Source: Thiobacillus sp. SCUT-2
GTDB lineage: Bacteria; Pseudomonadota; Gammaproteobacteria; Burkholderiales; Thiobacillaceae
Direction of reading: 5' to 3'
Assembly: GCF_035621355.1 (NCBI RefSeq)
Contig: NZ_CP141769.1
Location: 62,001-126,000 of the forward strand
DNA: 64,000 bases
Shown here: piece after piece, positions 43,676 to 53,471 of the stretch
How positions within the stretch are numbered: position 1 is the stretch's first letter
Layout: each line of letters opens with the position of its first letter
Translations under genes and position numbers: made by a program
Notes under the pieces: model-generated
What the model saw: the letters and a program-made list of their open reading frames with translations, nothing else
Told to the model about the DNA's origin: nothing
Database searches by the model: none

Positions 43676-45568
43676 ATGGTCCAACCGCTTTCCTCTGTCA
43701 CCAGCCTCGCGCGTGCGACCGTCGAAGCGTTGCGCCAACACCTGCCGTTTTCCGGCATGGCCGAGGCTGATCTGGTCTGGCTGGTGGAGCGCCTTGCGGT
43801 CGTCTATCACGCGCAGGGGGCGACGCTGCTCGACGCCGGCGGTCCGCCGCCCGACGCGCTGTTCATCATCAAGCAGGGTGTGGTGGAGGGCGTTGCACCC
43901 GGCGCGGACGCGACGCGCCTGCTGCAGCTCACGAGCGGCGAGATGTTTCCGCTCGGTGCGCTGCTGACCGGCCGCGCGGCGGTGAACCGCTACGTCGCGG
44001 CCAGCGATACCTTCTGCTACCGCCTGGCCGCTGCGGACTTTCAGGCCCTGCTCGGACGCAGCCGCGCGTTCAGCGACTTTTGCACGCGCCGCATCGCCAA
44101 TCTGCTGCAAGAGTCCCAGCGCGCCGTCCAGGCCGAGTACGCGCTGGCGCTCGACGACGAGACCCGCTTCTCGCGCCCGGTGCGCAGCCTCGTCCAGCGC
44201 GCGCCGGTGACCGCGCTTCGCGACACCCCGCTGGACGAGGCGCTGGCGGCAATGGACGCGGCCCATGTCGGCTCGGTCGCGGTGGTCGACGCCGATGACC
44301 GCCCGGTCGGCATCCTGACGCTGAAGGATGTGCTGCGGCGCGTGACGCTGGCGAAGATGCCGCTCGGCGAAACGGTCGCGAGCGTAATGACGCCTGCCCC
44401 TGCCACGCTGGAGGCCGCCGCCCCGGTCGCCGACGCCCTGCTGGTGATGGCGCGGCAGGGCGTGCACCACCTGCCGCTGGTCGAGGCCGGACGGCTCGTC
44501 GGGGTCATTTCCGAGAAGGACGTCTTCACGCTGCGGCGGCTGTCGATGGAAGGCATCACCGGTGCGATCGCGCGCACCGAGAATGCGGCGCTGCTGCCGC
44601 CCTTGGCCCAGGACATCGGCGCGCTTGCCCGCAACCTGCTGGCCCAGGGCATGAATGCCGAAAGCCTGACCGCGATCCTGTCCAGCCTCAACGACAAGCT
44701 GAGCCAGCGCGTGATCGAGCTGGAGGCGCGCGCCGCCGGGCTGCCCGACGTCGAATGGTGCTGGCTCGCGCTCGGCTCGGAGGGGCGCATGGAGCAGACG
44801 CTGGCGACCGACCAGGACAACGCGCTGATCTTCCGCGCTGCCACGGCCGACCAGCGCGCCGCGCTGCTCGCGTTCGCCGAACGGGTCAACCACCGCCTCG
44901 CCGCGTGCGGCTTTCCGCTCTGCAAGGGCGGCATCATGGCGAGCAATCCGAAGTGGTGCCAGAGCGTCGACGGCTGGCGCGCCACCTTCGCCGACTGGAT
45001 CCACCGCGGCGATGCGCCGGCGCTGCTGCATGCCAGCGTGTTCTTCGACTTCCGGCCGCTGTACGGCGCATCGGCGCTGAGTGAGGAGCTGCGATCCTGG
45101 CTCAACACGGCCGCGCGCGACAACCGTCCGTTCCTCCGCCACATGGCCCAGAACGCGCTCGCCAACCGGCCCCCGCTCGGGCTCGTGCGGGACTTCGTGG
45201 TCGCCTCCGGCGGCGCGCAGCCGCACACGCTGGATCTCAAGGTCAACGGCATCACGCCCTTCGTCGACGCGGCGCGCATTTTCGCGCTGTACGCCGGCGT
45301 GGGCGCCTCCGGCACCGTGGCGCGGCTGCGCGGGGCTGCCCGCGCGTGGAACCTGGCGACGGACGAGGTCGAGGCTTGGATCGCCGGCTTCCATTTCATC
45401 CAGCTGCTGCGCCTGCGCCACCAGCACGAGGCGCAGACCCGAAGCGAGTCGGTCGACAACCGCATCGATCCCGAGCGGCTCAACGCGCTCGACCGTCGCA
45501 TCCTCAAGGAAGCCTTCCGCCAGGCCCGCAAGCTGCAGGCCGTGATGGGGCGTTATTTCGAATTCTGA
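43676..45568 (+). CDS. cNMP-binding / CBS / DUF294 nucleotidyltransferase-like regulator
   Basis: This 630-residue cytoplasmic protein has a cyclic-nucleotide-binding-like domain (residues 20-125), a CBS pair (about 165-290), a DUF294 nucleotidyltransferase-like domain with GSEGRMEQTLATDQDNAL (about 362-379, matching the GlnD/GlnE-like active-site pattern) and a DUF294 C-terminal substrate-binding part. In many betaproteobacteria this gene sits beside the DUF4212/VC_2705-type symporter, as here, suggesting it senses adenylates or energy state and controls the transporter. The reaction it catalyses is unknown. Confidence 0.88.
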   Translation: MVQPLSSVTSLARATVEALRQHLPFSGMAEADLVWLVERLAVVYHAQGATLLDAGGPPPDALFIIKQGVVEGVAPGADATRLLQLTSGEMFPLGALLTGRAAVNRYVAASDTFCYRLAAADFQALLGRSRAFSDFCTRRIANLLQESQRAVQAEYALALDDETRFSRPVRSLVQRAPVTALRDTPLDEALAAMDAAHVGSVAVVDADDRPVGILTLKDVLRRVTLAKMPLGETVASVMTPAPATLEAAAPVADALLVMARQGVHHLPLVEAGRLVGVISEKDVFTLRRLSMEGITGAIARTENAALLPPLAQDIGALARNLLAQGMNAESLTAILSSLNDKLSQRVIELEARAAGLPDVEWCWLALGSEGRMEQTLATDQDNALIFRAATADQRAALLAFAERVNHRLAACGFPLCKGGIMASNPKWCQSVDGWRATFADWIHRGDAPALLHASVFFDFRPLYGASALSEELRSWLNTAARDNRPFLRHMAQNALANRPPLGLVRDFVVASGGAQPHTLDLKVNGITPFVDAARIFALYAGVGASGTVARLRGAARAWNLATDEVEAWIAGFHFIQLLRLRHQHEAQTRSESVDNRIDPERLNALDRRILKEAFRQARKLQAVMGRYFEF

Positions 45569-45715
45569 GGACGTGGCAGGTGTGCACTAGGTCATTTTTA
45601 CCAGTCGCCTTCTGTTCACTTGGCTTTTGGGCTAAGGTTCGCTGGTTCCGTGCCCGAGGGGACACTGGGTGCGGAGCGTAATAACAACTCTCGACCATGT
45701 TTCAAGGAGGCTTCC

Positions 45716-46042
45716 ATGGCAAGTCCGCAACCGGATTGGGCCGCGATCGACCGGGATCCGCGGTTCCAGGCGCTCCACAAGAAGAAATCATCCTTCCTGT
45801 GGGGTTTGATGGTGTTTTCCATCGTCTTCTATTTTCTGCTTCCTTTCGGGGCCGCCTATTTCCAGGACCTGTTCAAGGTCAAGGTATGGGGCCCGCTCAA
45901 CGTGGGCCTGCTGTTCGCGCTCTCCGAGTTCGTCGTGGCCTGGGTGATCGCAGCGGTGTACGCCAAGCGCGCCAACCGGGAGTTCGACGCCATGGCGGCC
46001 GAAATCGCCCGTGACGCCCACAACATCAAGGGGAGCAAATAA
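45716..46042 (+). CDS. DUF4212 small subunit of sodium:solute symporter
   Basis: This 108-residue membrane protein has two transmembrane helices (about 29-52 and 61-86) between a basic N-terminus (ALHKKKSSFLWG) and a charged C-terminal tail. It matches DUF4212, the small partner of VC_2705-type symporters. A strong AAGGAGG ribosome site lies 6 bp before the ATG. The stop and the large-subunit start share one base (TAATG), so the two subunits are translated together. Confidence 0.92.
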   Translation: MASPQPDWAAIDRDPRFQALHKKKSSFLWGLMVFSIVFYFLLPFGAAYFQDLFKVKVWGPLNVGLLFALSEFVVAWVIAAVYAKRANREFDAMAAEIARDAHNIKGSK

Positions 46043-48060
46043 TGACGGGACGCTTCAAACCCTATCTTGCCGGCGCCGCGGCGCTCTTCGCCTCCGGGCT
46101 CGCCCATGCAGGCGAAGGCGCGGTCGCCGACGAATGGAAGTGGCTGACCTTCGCGGTCTTCGGCGGCATCATCGCGCTGACCATGTACATCACCTGGTGG
46201 GCCGCCAAGCGCGTGCACACCACCAGTGAGTTCTATGCCGCCGGACGTTCCGTTTCCGGCTTCCAGAACGGCTGGGCGATCGCGGGCGACTACCTGTCGG
46301 CCGCGTCCTTCCTCGGCATCGCCGGCCTCATCGCGCTGTACGGCTACGACGGCTTCATGTACTCGGTCGGCTTCCTGGTCGCCTACATCACCGTGCTGCT
46401 GGTCATCGCCGAGCCCTGCCGCAACATCGGCAAGTACACGCTCGGCGACATCCTGGCGTTCCGCAACAACCCCAAGGCCGCGAAGACCATCGCCGCGGTC
46501 TCGACCATCACCGTGTCGATCTTCTACCTGACCGCGCAGATGGTCGGTGGCGGCGTGCTGATCAAGACGCTGATCGGCATCGACTATGAAGTGTCGGTGA
46601 TCGGCGTCGGCGTGCTGATGCTGGCCTACGTGGTGTTCGGCGGCATGGTCGCGACGACCTGGGTGCAAATCGTCAAGGCGATCCTGCTGGTGGTCGCTTC
46701 GCTGGTGATGGTCGCGCTGGTGTGGGCGCCCTACGGCTTCTCGCTGCCCGGCTTCCTGGACCACGCGGTCCACGACGAGGGCATCCAGAAGCAGGTCGCC
46801 AAGCTGCTCGGCACCGCCGCGGCAAACATGACGCCGGAGGAACTGGGCCAGCGCTTCCTCGAGCCCGGCCTGTTCCTGAAGAACCCGATCGACCAGATCT
46901 CGCTGGGCATGGCGCTGGTGCTGGGCACGGCGGGCCTGCCGCACATCCTGATGCGCTTCTTCACCGTGCCGAACGCACAGGAAGCGCGCAAGTCGGTGGT
47001 GTGGGCGATGGTCATCATCGGCGGCTTCTACGTCCTGACCCTGTTCCTGGGCCTGGGCGCGGCGCTCAACGTCGGTCCCGCCAACATCGTCGCGCTCGAC
47101 AAGGGCGGCAACATGGCCGCGCCGATCCTCGCCCAGTACCTGGGTGGGGGCGCCGATTCGATGATGGGCAACTTCTTCCTCGCCTTCGTCGCCGCGGTGG
47201 CCTTCGCCACCATCGTCGCGGTGGTCGCGGGCCTGGTGCTGGCTTCCGCCTCGGCGATGGCGCACGACATCTACGTCGGCGTGATCCGCGGCGACCATGC
47301 CACGCCCGATGAGCAGGTGAAGGCGGCGCGCGTCGCCTCCGTCATCGTCGGCGTCGTGGCCATCGTCATCGGCATCGCGGCCAAGGGCCAGAACGTCGCC
47401 CACCTGGTCGGCATGGCCTTCGCGGTGGCGGCGTCGGGCAACCTGCCCGCCGTCCTGCTGACGCTGTACTGGAGGCGCTGCAACACCGGCGGCGTGGTGC
47501 TCGGTATGCTGGTCGGCTCGTTCTCCGCGATCGCCCTGGTGATGGTCTCGCCCAACCTGACGTATCCGCAGGCGGTGATCAAGGAAGCCAAGGCCGTGCT
47601 CGAAGGTACCCCGGCCAAGGATGCGGTGCCGGCCAAGGCCAGCGAAGGCTTCGTCTGCGAACTCTTCGCGGTGTGCCAGAACGCCGAGGCCGCCAAGCCG
47701 GCCGCCGAGGCGAAGCCCGGCGCGATCGAGAACCTCGCCAAGCTGAACGAAAAGATCGCGGCGTTGAGCGACCCGGCGGAGCTGGACAAGGCCAAGAAGG
47801 AAGCCGGCAAGCTCGAGAAGGACATCAAGAAGGCGCAGGACGACCTGAAGAAGTTCGAAGGCCAGACCACCAACCTGGTCGGCATCGAGAAGCCCTTCTT
47901 CCGCCTGAAGAACCCCGGCATCATCTCGATTCCGCTGGGCTTCCTGATGGTGATCCTCGGCTCCCTGCTGTTCCGCGACAAGCGCGCGGAAGACATGTGG
48001 GACGAGCTCTACGTGCGCCAGAACACCGGCATCCACGCCGAGGGCGCAACCGCCCACTGA
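46042..48060 (+). CDS. sodium:solute symporter, VC_2705/ActP-like (cation/acetate type)
   Basis: This 672-residue SSS-family transporter has a cleavable-looking leader (residues 1-20) and about thirteen membrane helices, including the family signature stretch TSEFYAAGRSVSGFQNGWAIAGDYLSAASF split around residues 58-88. It is closest in pattern to VC_2705-type acetate/small-monocarboxylate symporters. A long charged insertion (about residues 525-620), rich in Ala, Lys and Glu with a predicted coiled coil, precedes the last helix. It pairs with the DUF4212 subunit upstream and ends at a good terminator. Confidence 0.9.
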   Translation: MTGRFKPYLAGAAALFASGLAHAGEGAVADEWKWLTFAVFGGIIALTMYITWWAAKRVHTTSEFYAAGRSVSGFQNGWAIAGDYLSAASFLGIAGLIALYGYDGFMYSVGFLVAYITVLLVIAEPCRNIGKYTLGDILAFRNNPKAAKTIAAVSTITVSIFYLTAQMVGGGVLIKTLIGIDYEVSVIGVGVLMLAYVVFGGMVATTWVQIVKAILLVVASLVMVALVWAPYGFSLPGFLDHAVHDEGIQKQVAKLLGTAAANMTPEELGQRFLEPGLFLKNPIDQISLGMALVLGTAGLPHILMRFFTVPNAQEARKSVVWAMVIIGGFYVLTLFLGLGAALNVGPANIVALDKGGNMAAPILAQYLGGGADSMMGNFFLAFVAAVAFATIVAVVAGLVLASASAMAHDIYVGVIRGDHATPDEQVKAARVASVIVGVVAIVIGIAAKGQNVAHLVGMAFAVAASGNLPAVLLTLYWRRCNTGGVVLGMLVGSFSAIALVMVSPNLTYPQAVIKEAKAVLEGTPAKDAVPAKASEGFVCELFAVCQNAEAAKPAAEAKPGAIENLAKLNEKIAALSDPAELDKAKKEAGKLEKDIKKAQDDLKKFEGQTTNLVGIEKPFFRLKNPGIISIPLGFLMVILGSLLFRDKRAEDMWDELYVRQNTGIHAEGATAH

Positions 48061-48085
48061 CGTCGCCTTCGACGGCGTACCGTCA

Positions 48086-48117
48086 AGCCCCCGGGTTCCG
48101 GCCCGGGGGCTTTTTAT
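48086..48117 (+). terminator. rho-independent terminator of the symporter operon
   Basis: A 10-bp perfect stem AGCCCCCGGG/CCCGGGGGCT with a 6-nt loop is followed by TTTTATTT, 25 bp after the symporter stop. It is a textbook intrinsic terminator. Confidence 0.92.
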
Positions 48118-48135
48118 TTGGAGGCGGTGCCTGCG

Positions 48136-48885
48136 CTAGACGGGGGCGGATTTGAGCCAGCGGGCCTGACGGCAAAAACGCAGCAGCTGCCGGAGCTGGG
48201 TCAGGCCCCGGGCGTGCGCCAGCGGCAGCAGCGCCAGCCATAGCTGCGCGGTGGCGTAGGCGTCGGCGAGCGCACCGTGGCGCTGGTAGACCGGGATGCC
48301 GAAGTGCGCGAGCCAGTCGTCCAGCGGCCGGTTGAATCCCGGGCCGGTGGGCAGCAGCAGCGGCGCGAGCAGCGCGAGGTCGAGCCATACGGCGGAATCC
48401 TTCAGTCCCAGCCAGGCCATGCTCGCACGCTCCAGCGCAACGCGGTCGAACGCCGCGTGGTACGCGAGCCGTGGGCGGCCGCCGGCGAATGCCAGCCAGT
48501 CGAGCAGCGCTGCGGCGGGCTCGGCGCCGGCGAGCTGTTCGCCGGTGGTGATGCCGTGCACGAGGATGTTGTCGCCGGTGGTCGCCTCGTGCTGCCGCAA
48601 CCGCAGCTCGCACGCGGGCGTCACGGCGATGGCGCCGCCGGTCACCCTGACCGCGCCGATGGCGAGCAGCGGGTCGACGCGCGGATTGAGGCCGCCGGTT
48701 TCGACGTCGACCACGATCCAGTCCTCGTTCAGGCCCTGCTCGCGAACCGGGCGTGCCGTGACTTCCTGCAGGCGCGCCGCGAGTGTCGTGTCCAGGGCGG
48801 GGCGGGGACGGAAACGCCAGATCACGAGCGGCAGCCCTGACGTGTGGATATCTTGGCGGGTGTGCTCAGCCTGGCCAGGCGCCAA
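48136..48885 (-). CDS. DnaQ-like 3'-5' exonuclease
   Basis: This protein of about 249 residues has the DEDDh exonuclease motifs: Exo I VVDVETGGLNP (Asp60, Glu62), Exo II around AYHAAFDRVALE and Exo III HGALADAYATAQLW. It resembles the epsilon-subunit family but not the replicative subunit itself; such stand-alone genes often lie near DUF294/symporter clusters. It is convergent with the symporter operon. No ATG is in frame upstream of the domain; a TTG at 48885 is the longest start and a later GTG is possible, so the first 20-45 residues are uncertain. Confidence 0.82.
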   Translation of the reverse strand: MAPGQAEHTRQDIHTSGLPLVIWRFRPRPALDTTLAARLQEVTARPVREQGLNEDWIVVDVETGGLNPRVDPLLAIGAVRVTGGAIAVTPACELRLRQHEATTGDNILVHGITTGEQLAGAEPAAALLDWLAFAGGRPRLAYHAAFDRVALERASMAWLGLKDSAVWLDLALLAPLLLPTGPGFNRPLDDWLAHFGIPVYQRHGALADAYATAQLWLALLPLAHARGLTQLRQLLRFCRQARWLKSAPV

Positions 48886-49175
48886 CCCTGCTTATGCGGT
48901 CGCGCCGACACATGGCGCGAACCGGCGCAGATGGTCGATGGCTGCCTGAATCAGCGAATTGGCGGCATCCGGCATCGGCTCCCCTTCGGCATGTTCTATT
49001 TGCCGGTCATTATCGTCAGGGGCCGGCGCATTCCGCAAGGCGGCCACTGCAGCTTGCAGGAGGGGCGTGAAACCTGCTCGCCGCGGCCGTGACGCGTGGG
49101 CCGGTGTGCAAGGATGGCGCCATCCGCGCTATTCTAAAAATAGCGGAAAACTTTTCCTTCCAATAAAGAACGAGC
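48886..49175. other. intergenic region with no recognised gene
   Basis: This 290-bp spacer separates the divergent exonuclease and diguanylate cyclase genes. Only short unconvincing reading frames occur. The last 40 bp before 49176 are AT-richer and probably carry the promoter of the downstream gene; no consensus boxes are clear. Confidence 0.5.
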
Positions 49176-51767
49176 ATGACGAGCGATGCATCGGCAACGG
49201 GCCACCCTGGCCCGAACGGCCCGGGCACGGCCGGCCCGGACGAGATGGAGGCCCTGATCGGGTTCCAGGGTTCCCTCCTCGAGGACATCGCGCTGGGACA
49301 TGACGATCCGGACATGATCGATCGCATCTGCCGTTTCGGCGAGCGCCTCGTGCCCGGTTCGGTCGCCACGGTCATGCTGCTCGACGACACCGGCGTGCTC
49401 AATGTGCACGCCGCCCCGAATGCGAGCCCCGGTCTGACCGACTACCTCGAAGGACTGCGCCCCGGCCCGGAGGCCGGCTCCTGCGGCAATGCGGTCTATC
49501 GGCGGGAGCCGGTCTTCGTTGCGGACACGCTCACCGACCCGAGATGGCGCGGGCTGCGGCATCTGGCGGAGGCGTCCGGGCTGCAGTCCTGCTGGTCGAT
49601 CCCGATCCACGCGCGCGACAGCAAGGTGATCGGAACCTTCGCCCTGTCCGGTTTCGAAAAGCGGATGCCATCCGCGTTCCAGCAGCGGCTGATGGAAATC
49701 GCCGCCTCCCTGATCGGCATCGTGCTGGCGCGGCGCAAGCAGACCGATGCCCTGAAGCGGAGCGAGGAACGCTTCAGGCGCCTGTTCGAGGCGGGAACGG
49801 ATTCCAAGTTTCTGCTTTCCCGCGACGGGCGGATCCTCGACCTCAACCGGATCGCCCACAAGCGTCTCGGCTACGCGAAGGACGAAATGCTGGGGCGGCA
49901 TGCGGCCGAGTTCGTCGCGCCGGAGCATACGGAGGCGGTTGCGCAGCGGATCGCGCGCGTGAGCCGCGAGGGACAGGCGACTTACGGGTCGGCGCAGGTA
50001 TGCAAGGACGGCTCGGTGATCCAGGTCGAGATCAGCACCATCCGGCTCGAGCTCGACGGCCAGGAGACCTACTACAGCATCGTTCGCGACGTCACCGAGC
50101 GCAGCCGCATCGAGACGGCGCTGCACGAAAGCGAGAAGCGCTTCCGGGATCTCGTGGAGACGACCACCGACTGGATCTGGGAGACGGACGCTGCGCTGCG
50201 CTACGTGTACGTAAGCCCGGGCGTGCGCACCATGCTCGGCTACGCGCCGGAAGCGCTGCTCGGCAAGACGCCGTTCGACCTTATGCCGGAGGAGGAGATT
50301 CACGCGAAGGACGCCCTCGTCCGCGAGATCGTCGCGGCGAAGGCGCCGCTCGACCAGGTCCAGTCGAACCGGCTGCACCGCGACGGGCACGCCGTCATCG
50401 TCGAAACCAGCGGGCTGCCGCTCATCGACGGCGCGGGAAGGCTCACCGGCTACCGCGGCGTGACGCGCGACATCACGCGGCGCAAGCAGATGGAGCGCGA
50501 GCTGCGGGACAGCGAGGCGAATCTGCGGGCCATCCTCGAGCATGCGCCGATCGGTCTGGCCATCGTCTCGATGGAAGGGCGCTTCCTCGAAGTCAACCGC
50601 TCGCTGTGCGAGATCGTCGGGTACGACAAGGACGAACTCGAGCGGATGACGTTCCAGCAGATCACGCACCCGGACGATCTGGCGTCGGATCTCGACAACG
50701 TGACGCGCCTGCTGGATGGCGAGATTCCGTTCTACAAGATGGAAAAGCGCTATGTCCGCAAGGACGGCGGCATCGTGTGGATCCAGCTCACCGGTTCGGT
50801 GCTACGCGATGCGGCGGGCGCGCCCCGGCATTTCATCGCACAGATCGAGGACATCTCGGACCGCAAGGCGTCGGAGCAGCGGCTGCGGCAGGCACTGGAA
50901 CTGGCCGACAGCGTCATCCATGCGATTCCCGACCTGCTGTTCGAGGTCGACGAGAGAGGCACCTACCTCAACATCTGGGCGCAAACGCCGGAGCTGCTCG
51001 CGGCGCCCAAGACGGCCCTGCTCGGGCGCACGCTGGACGAAGTCCTGCCCCCGGATTCCGCTGCCGTGGCAGCCGCCTCGCTGCGTGAAGCTGATGAAAA
51101 GGGGCGCTCGTTCGGCATGGTGATGCCGCTGCCGCTGCCCGAGGGCATGAAATGGTTCGAGCTGTCGGTGGCGAAAAAGCAGGGCGGGGACACGCCGGAC
51201 AAGCGTTTCATCGTGCTGTCGCGCGACATCACGGAACGCGTGGGGGCCCAGGAACAGCTCAGGCAGCTCGCCTATTACGACACGCTCACGGATCTGCCCA
51301 ACCGCCGCTTTCTACTCGAAAAGCTCGACTGGGCCCTGACCCAGGCCAAGCGCCACCGCCGATCGCTCGCGGTCATGTTTCTCGACCTCGACCGCTTCAA
51401 GCAGGTCAACGACCGTCTCGGCCATGACTTCGGCGATCGCCTGCTGCAGGTCGTGGCGACAAGGCTGGGCGCCGCCGTGCGGCGCGGCGACATCGTGGCG
51501 CGCCCCGGCGGCGACGAGTTCATCATCGTGCTGACCGAAATCGGCCACCCGGACGACGCCGTGCGCGTGGCCCGGAAGATCGTCGGGGCCCTCGCCGTGC
51601 CGGTTGAAATCGGCCCTCACCGGATCGAGATCGGAACCAGCATCGGGATCGCAATCTATCCGGTCGGCGGAGAAGACGATGCGCGCGAGCTGATGAAAAA
51701 GGCGGACGGCGCGATGTACGTCGCAAAGCAGGCGGGAGGCAACCGCTACCATCTCGTCGGCGGCTGA
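49176..51767 (+). CDS. GAF-multi-PAS diguanylate cyclase
   Basis: This 863-residue soluble protein has an N-terminal GAF domain (residues 25-185), followed by four PAS/PAC modules (about 195-310, 312-435, 440-560 and 570-690), and a C-terminal GGDEF domain (from about 695) with intact GGDEF and an RxxD-type inhibitory site (RRGD) before it. It should synthesise c-di-GMP in response to several cytoplasmic signals. There is no EAL domain or membrane helix. The ATG at 49176 lies 19 bp after an AT-rich tract. Its 3' end is 17 bp from a convergent MFS gene. Confidence 0.92.
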   Translation: MTSDASATGHPGPNGPGTAGPDEMEALIGFQGSLLEDIALGHDDPDMIDRICRFGERLVPGSVATVMLLDDTGVLNVHAAPNASPGLTDYLEGLRPGPEAGSCGNAVYRREPVFVADTLTDPRWRGLRHLAEASGLQSCWSIPIHARDSKVIGTFALSGFEKRMPSAFQQRLMEIAASLIGIVLARRKQTDALKRSEERFRRLFEAGTDSKFLLSRDGRILDLNRIAHKRLGYAKDEMLGRHAAEFVAPEHTEAVAQRIARVSREGQATYGSAQVCKDGSVIQVEISTIRLELDGQETYYSIVRDVTERSRIETALHESEKRFRDLVETTTDWIWETDAALRYVYVSPGVRTMLGYAPEALLGKTPFDLMPEEEIHAKDALVREIVAAKAPLDQVQSNRLHRDGHAVIVETSGLPLIDGAGRLTGYRGVTRDITRRKQMERELRDSEANLRAILEHAPIGLAIVSMEGRFLEVNRSLCEIVGYDKDELERMTFQQITHPDDLASDLDNVTRLLDGEIPFYKMEKRYVRKDGGIVWIQLTGSVLRDAAGAPRHFIAQIEDISDRKASEQRLRQALELADSVIHAIPDLLFEVDERGTYLNIWAQTPELLAAPKTALLGRTLDEVLPPDSAAVAAASLREADEKGRSFGMVMPLPLPEGMKWFELSVAKKQGGDTPDKRFIVLSRDITERVGAQEQLRQLAYYDTLTDLPNRRFLLEKLDWALTQAKRHRRSLAVMFLDLDRFKQVNDRLGHDFGDRLLQVVATRLGAAVRRGDIVARPGGDEFIIVLTEIGHPDDAVRVARKIVGALAVPVEIGPHRIEIGTSIGIAIYPVGGEDDARELMKKADGAMYVAKQAGGNRYHLVGG

Positions 51768-51784
51768 CGCGGAACGCCCCGCGC

Positions 51785-53002
51785 TCAGGCGTCGCGGGCG
51801 ATCTGGTGCGGGGCGGGGCGGTGCGCGAGCCCTGCGACGACGGTCAGGGCGCCGAAGACGGCGAGCGTGGGGCGGATGCCGATGGCGTGCGCGAGGCTGC
51901 CCATCGCCAGGCTGCCGAGCGGCGCGATGCCGAGAAAGGCGACCGAGAAAATGGCCATCACGCGTCCGCGCATGTCGTCGCGCACCCAGCTTTGCAGCAG
52001 CGTGTTGCTTCCGGCCGCGACCAGCACCACGGAGAATCCGAGCACCATCAGCAGCGGATAGGCGAGGAAGCTCGTCCGGTTCAGCGCGAACAGCAGGAGT
52101 GCGACGCCGGCCAGGCTGACTGCGTGCGCCACCCGCCGCGCGAGGCCGTCGATCGAGACGTGCGACGCGAGAAACACGCTCGCCAGCAGGGCGCCCGCGC
52201 CGACACTGCTGACGAGGAGACCGAAAGTCCGCGCGTCACCGCCGAGAATCGTGCGGGCATAGAGTGGCAGCATCACCACGTAAGGGGCGACCAGCAGGCT
52301 GACCGCCGCGACCCGCTGCAGGAAGAGCCGGATGTCGCGATGGCTGAACGCGTAGGCGAGCCCCTCGCGCAGGGCGTGCAGGGCCGGCTTCGACGCGCCG
52401 CCGCCCGGACGCGTATGCAGCGCGGCCAGCGCGACCAGCACGGCGAGGTAGGAGGCGGCGTTGAGCAGGAAGCACACCGCCTCGCCCGCGCGCGCCACGA
52501 TCAGTCCGGCGAGCGCGGGGCCGACGAAGCGCGTGGAATTCATCATGAAGGAGTTCAGCGCGATGGCGTTGGGCAGCAAGGCGCGGTCGCCGACGAGGTG
52601 CACGACCAGCGACTGCCGTGCGGGAATGTCGACCGCATTGATGCAGCCGAGCACGAAGGCAAGGCCCAGCAGCAGCGCCGGGGTCGCCCAGCCCTGCCAG
52701 GCCAGCACGGCGAGTGCCAGGGCCTGCAGCATGGCCAGCGCCTGCGTCGTCATCATGAGCCGGCGCCGGTCGGTGCGGTCCGACCACACGCCACCGAGCG
52801 GCGCGAACAGCAGGATCGGGATCTGGCTGGCGAAGCCGAGCAGGCCCAGTACCAGTGCCGAGTTGGTCAGCTTGTAGGCGAGCCAGGCCATCGCGATCTG
52901 CTGCATCCAGGTGCCGGCGACGGAGATCAGCTGGCCGGCAAAATAGATGCGGAAATCGCGGGCGCGCAGCGCGCGCAGGGGGTGAGGCAGGGCGGCAGGC
53001 AT
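51785..53002 (-). CDS. MFS transporter (EntS-like exporter family)
   Basis: This 405-residue protein has about twelve helices with the pattern of the EntS/MFS_3 group: RDFRIYFAGQLISVAGTWMQQIAMAWLAYKL in pieces at residues 12-42, then GGVWSDRTDRRRL between helices 2 and 3. Members export siderophores, drugs or other small molecules; the substrate is unknown. MPAALPHPLR was chosen as start because the 36 codons upstream are not hydrophobic or conserved. It stands alone between the cyclase and a small Cys-rich gene. Confidence 0.88.
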   Translation of the reverse strand: MPAALPHPLRALRARDFRIYFAGQLISVAGTWMQQIAMAWLAYKLTNSALVLGLLGFASQIPILLFAPLGGVWSDRTDRRRLMMTTQALAMLQALALAVLAWQGWATPALLLGLAFVLGCINAVDIPARQSLVVHLVGDRALLPNAIALNSFMMNSTRFVGPALAGLIVARAGEAVCFLLNAASYLAVLVALAALHTRPGGGASKPALHALREGLAYAFSHRDIRLFLQRVAAVSLLVAPYVVMLPLYARTILGGDARTFGLLVSSVGAGALLASVFLASHVSIDGLARRVAHAVSLAGVALLLFALNRTSFLAYPLLMVLGFSVVLVAAGSNTLLQSWVRDDMRGRVMAIFSVAFLGIAPLGSLAMGSLAHAIGIRPTLAVFGALTVVAGLAHRPAPHQIARDA

Positions 53003-53137
53003 CGTCGGGAACGTCGGCGCGGATCGAGCTGCGATGATGGCATCGATCAGACGGACGGGCCAGTCGTGTTCCGGGGCCTTCGTTCTGGACGCGTCGGCCT
53101 CGCCGGCCAATGACGCGGCCGCATTCGGGATGCCCGA

Positions 53138-53377
53138 TCAGCACCCGCAGCAACTGCCCTTGCCGGCTATCTGGATCGGCGGGCACGGCACCGTGCCGTA
53201 GGAACAGAAGACGCAGCAGTCCCCCGGCTTGGGTCTCAGCACCGTGTGACATTGCGCGCACTCGTAGAACCACTGGCAGGCGTCGGTGGGCATCGTCTCG
53301 GTCCGGGCGTGGCCGCACACCGGGCAGGTCAGCGTCGATTGCAGGATGACGTCGTTCAACTTGGCTGCTTCCTTCAT
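53138..53377 (-). CDS. GDCCVxC domain Cys-rich small protein
   Basis: This 79-residue protein has a zinc-ribbon-like CPVCG and CAQCH pair (residues 18-45) and the defining GDCCVFCSYGTVPCPP segment (52-67), ending in CCGC. GDCCVxC proteins, some of them selenoproteins in other bacteria, are often found near mercury or other metal-resistance genes and may bind soft metals. Here it sits next to the copper efflux operon. No UGA codon interrupts the motif, so this is the all-cysteine form. Confidence 0.85.
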   Translation of the reverse strand: MKEAAKLNDVILQSTLTCPVCGHARTETMPTDACQWFYECAQCHTVLRPKPGDCCVFCSYGTVPCPPIQIAGKGSCCGC

Positions 53378-53471
53378 GGTTGAGGCATCACCGGCGCCCC
53401 TCGCCGCATGCCGCGGGCGAATCGACGCCACAGGACTTTCTCGACCGCTGCGTCGGGCTTTCCGTGGCCCA

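Noticed and set aside
45856..48057. Long minus-strand frame opposite the symporter, and similar ones opposite the response regulator (20956-23301) and the Cus genes (54614-57298)
   Set aside because: These are shadows of real genes produced by high GC; the His/Asp/Arg-rich translations have no recognisable motifs.
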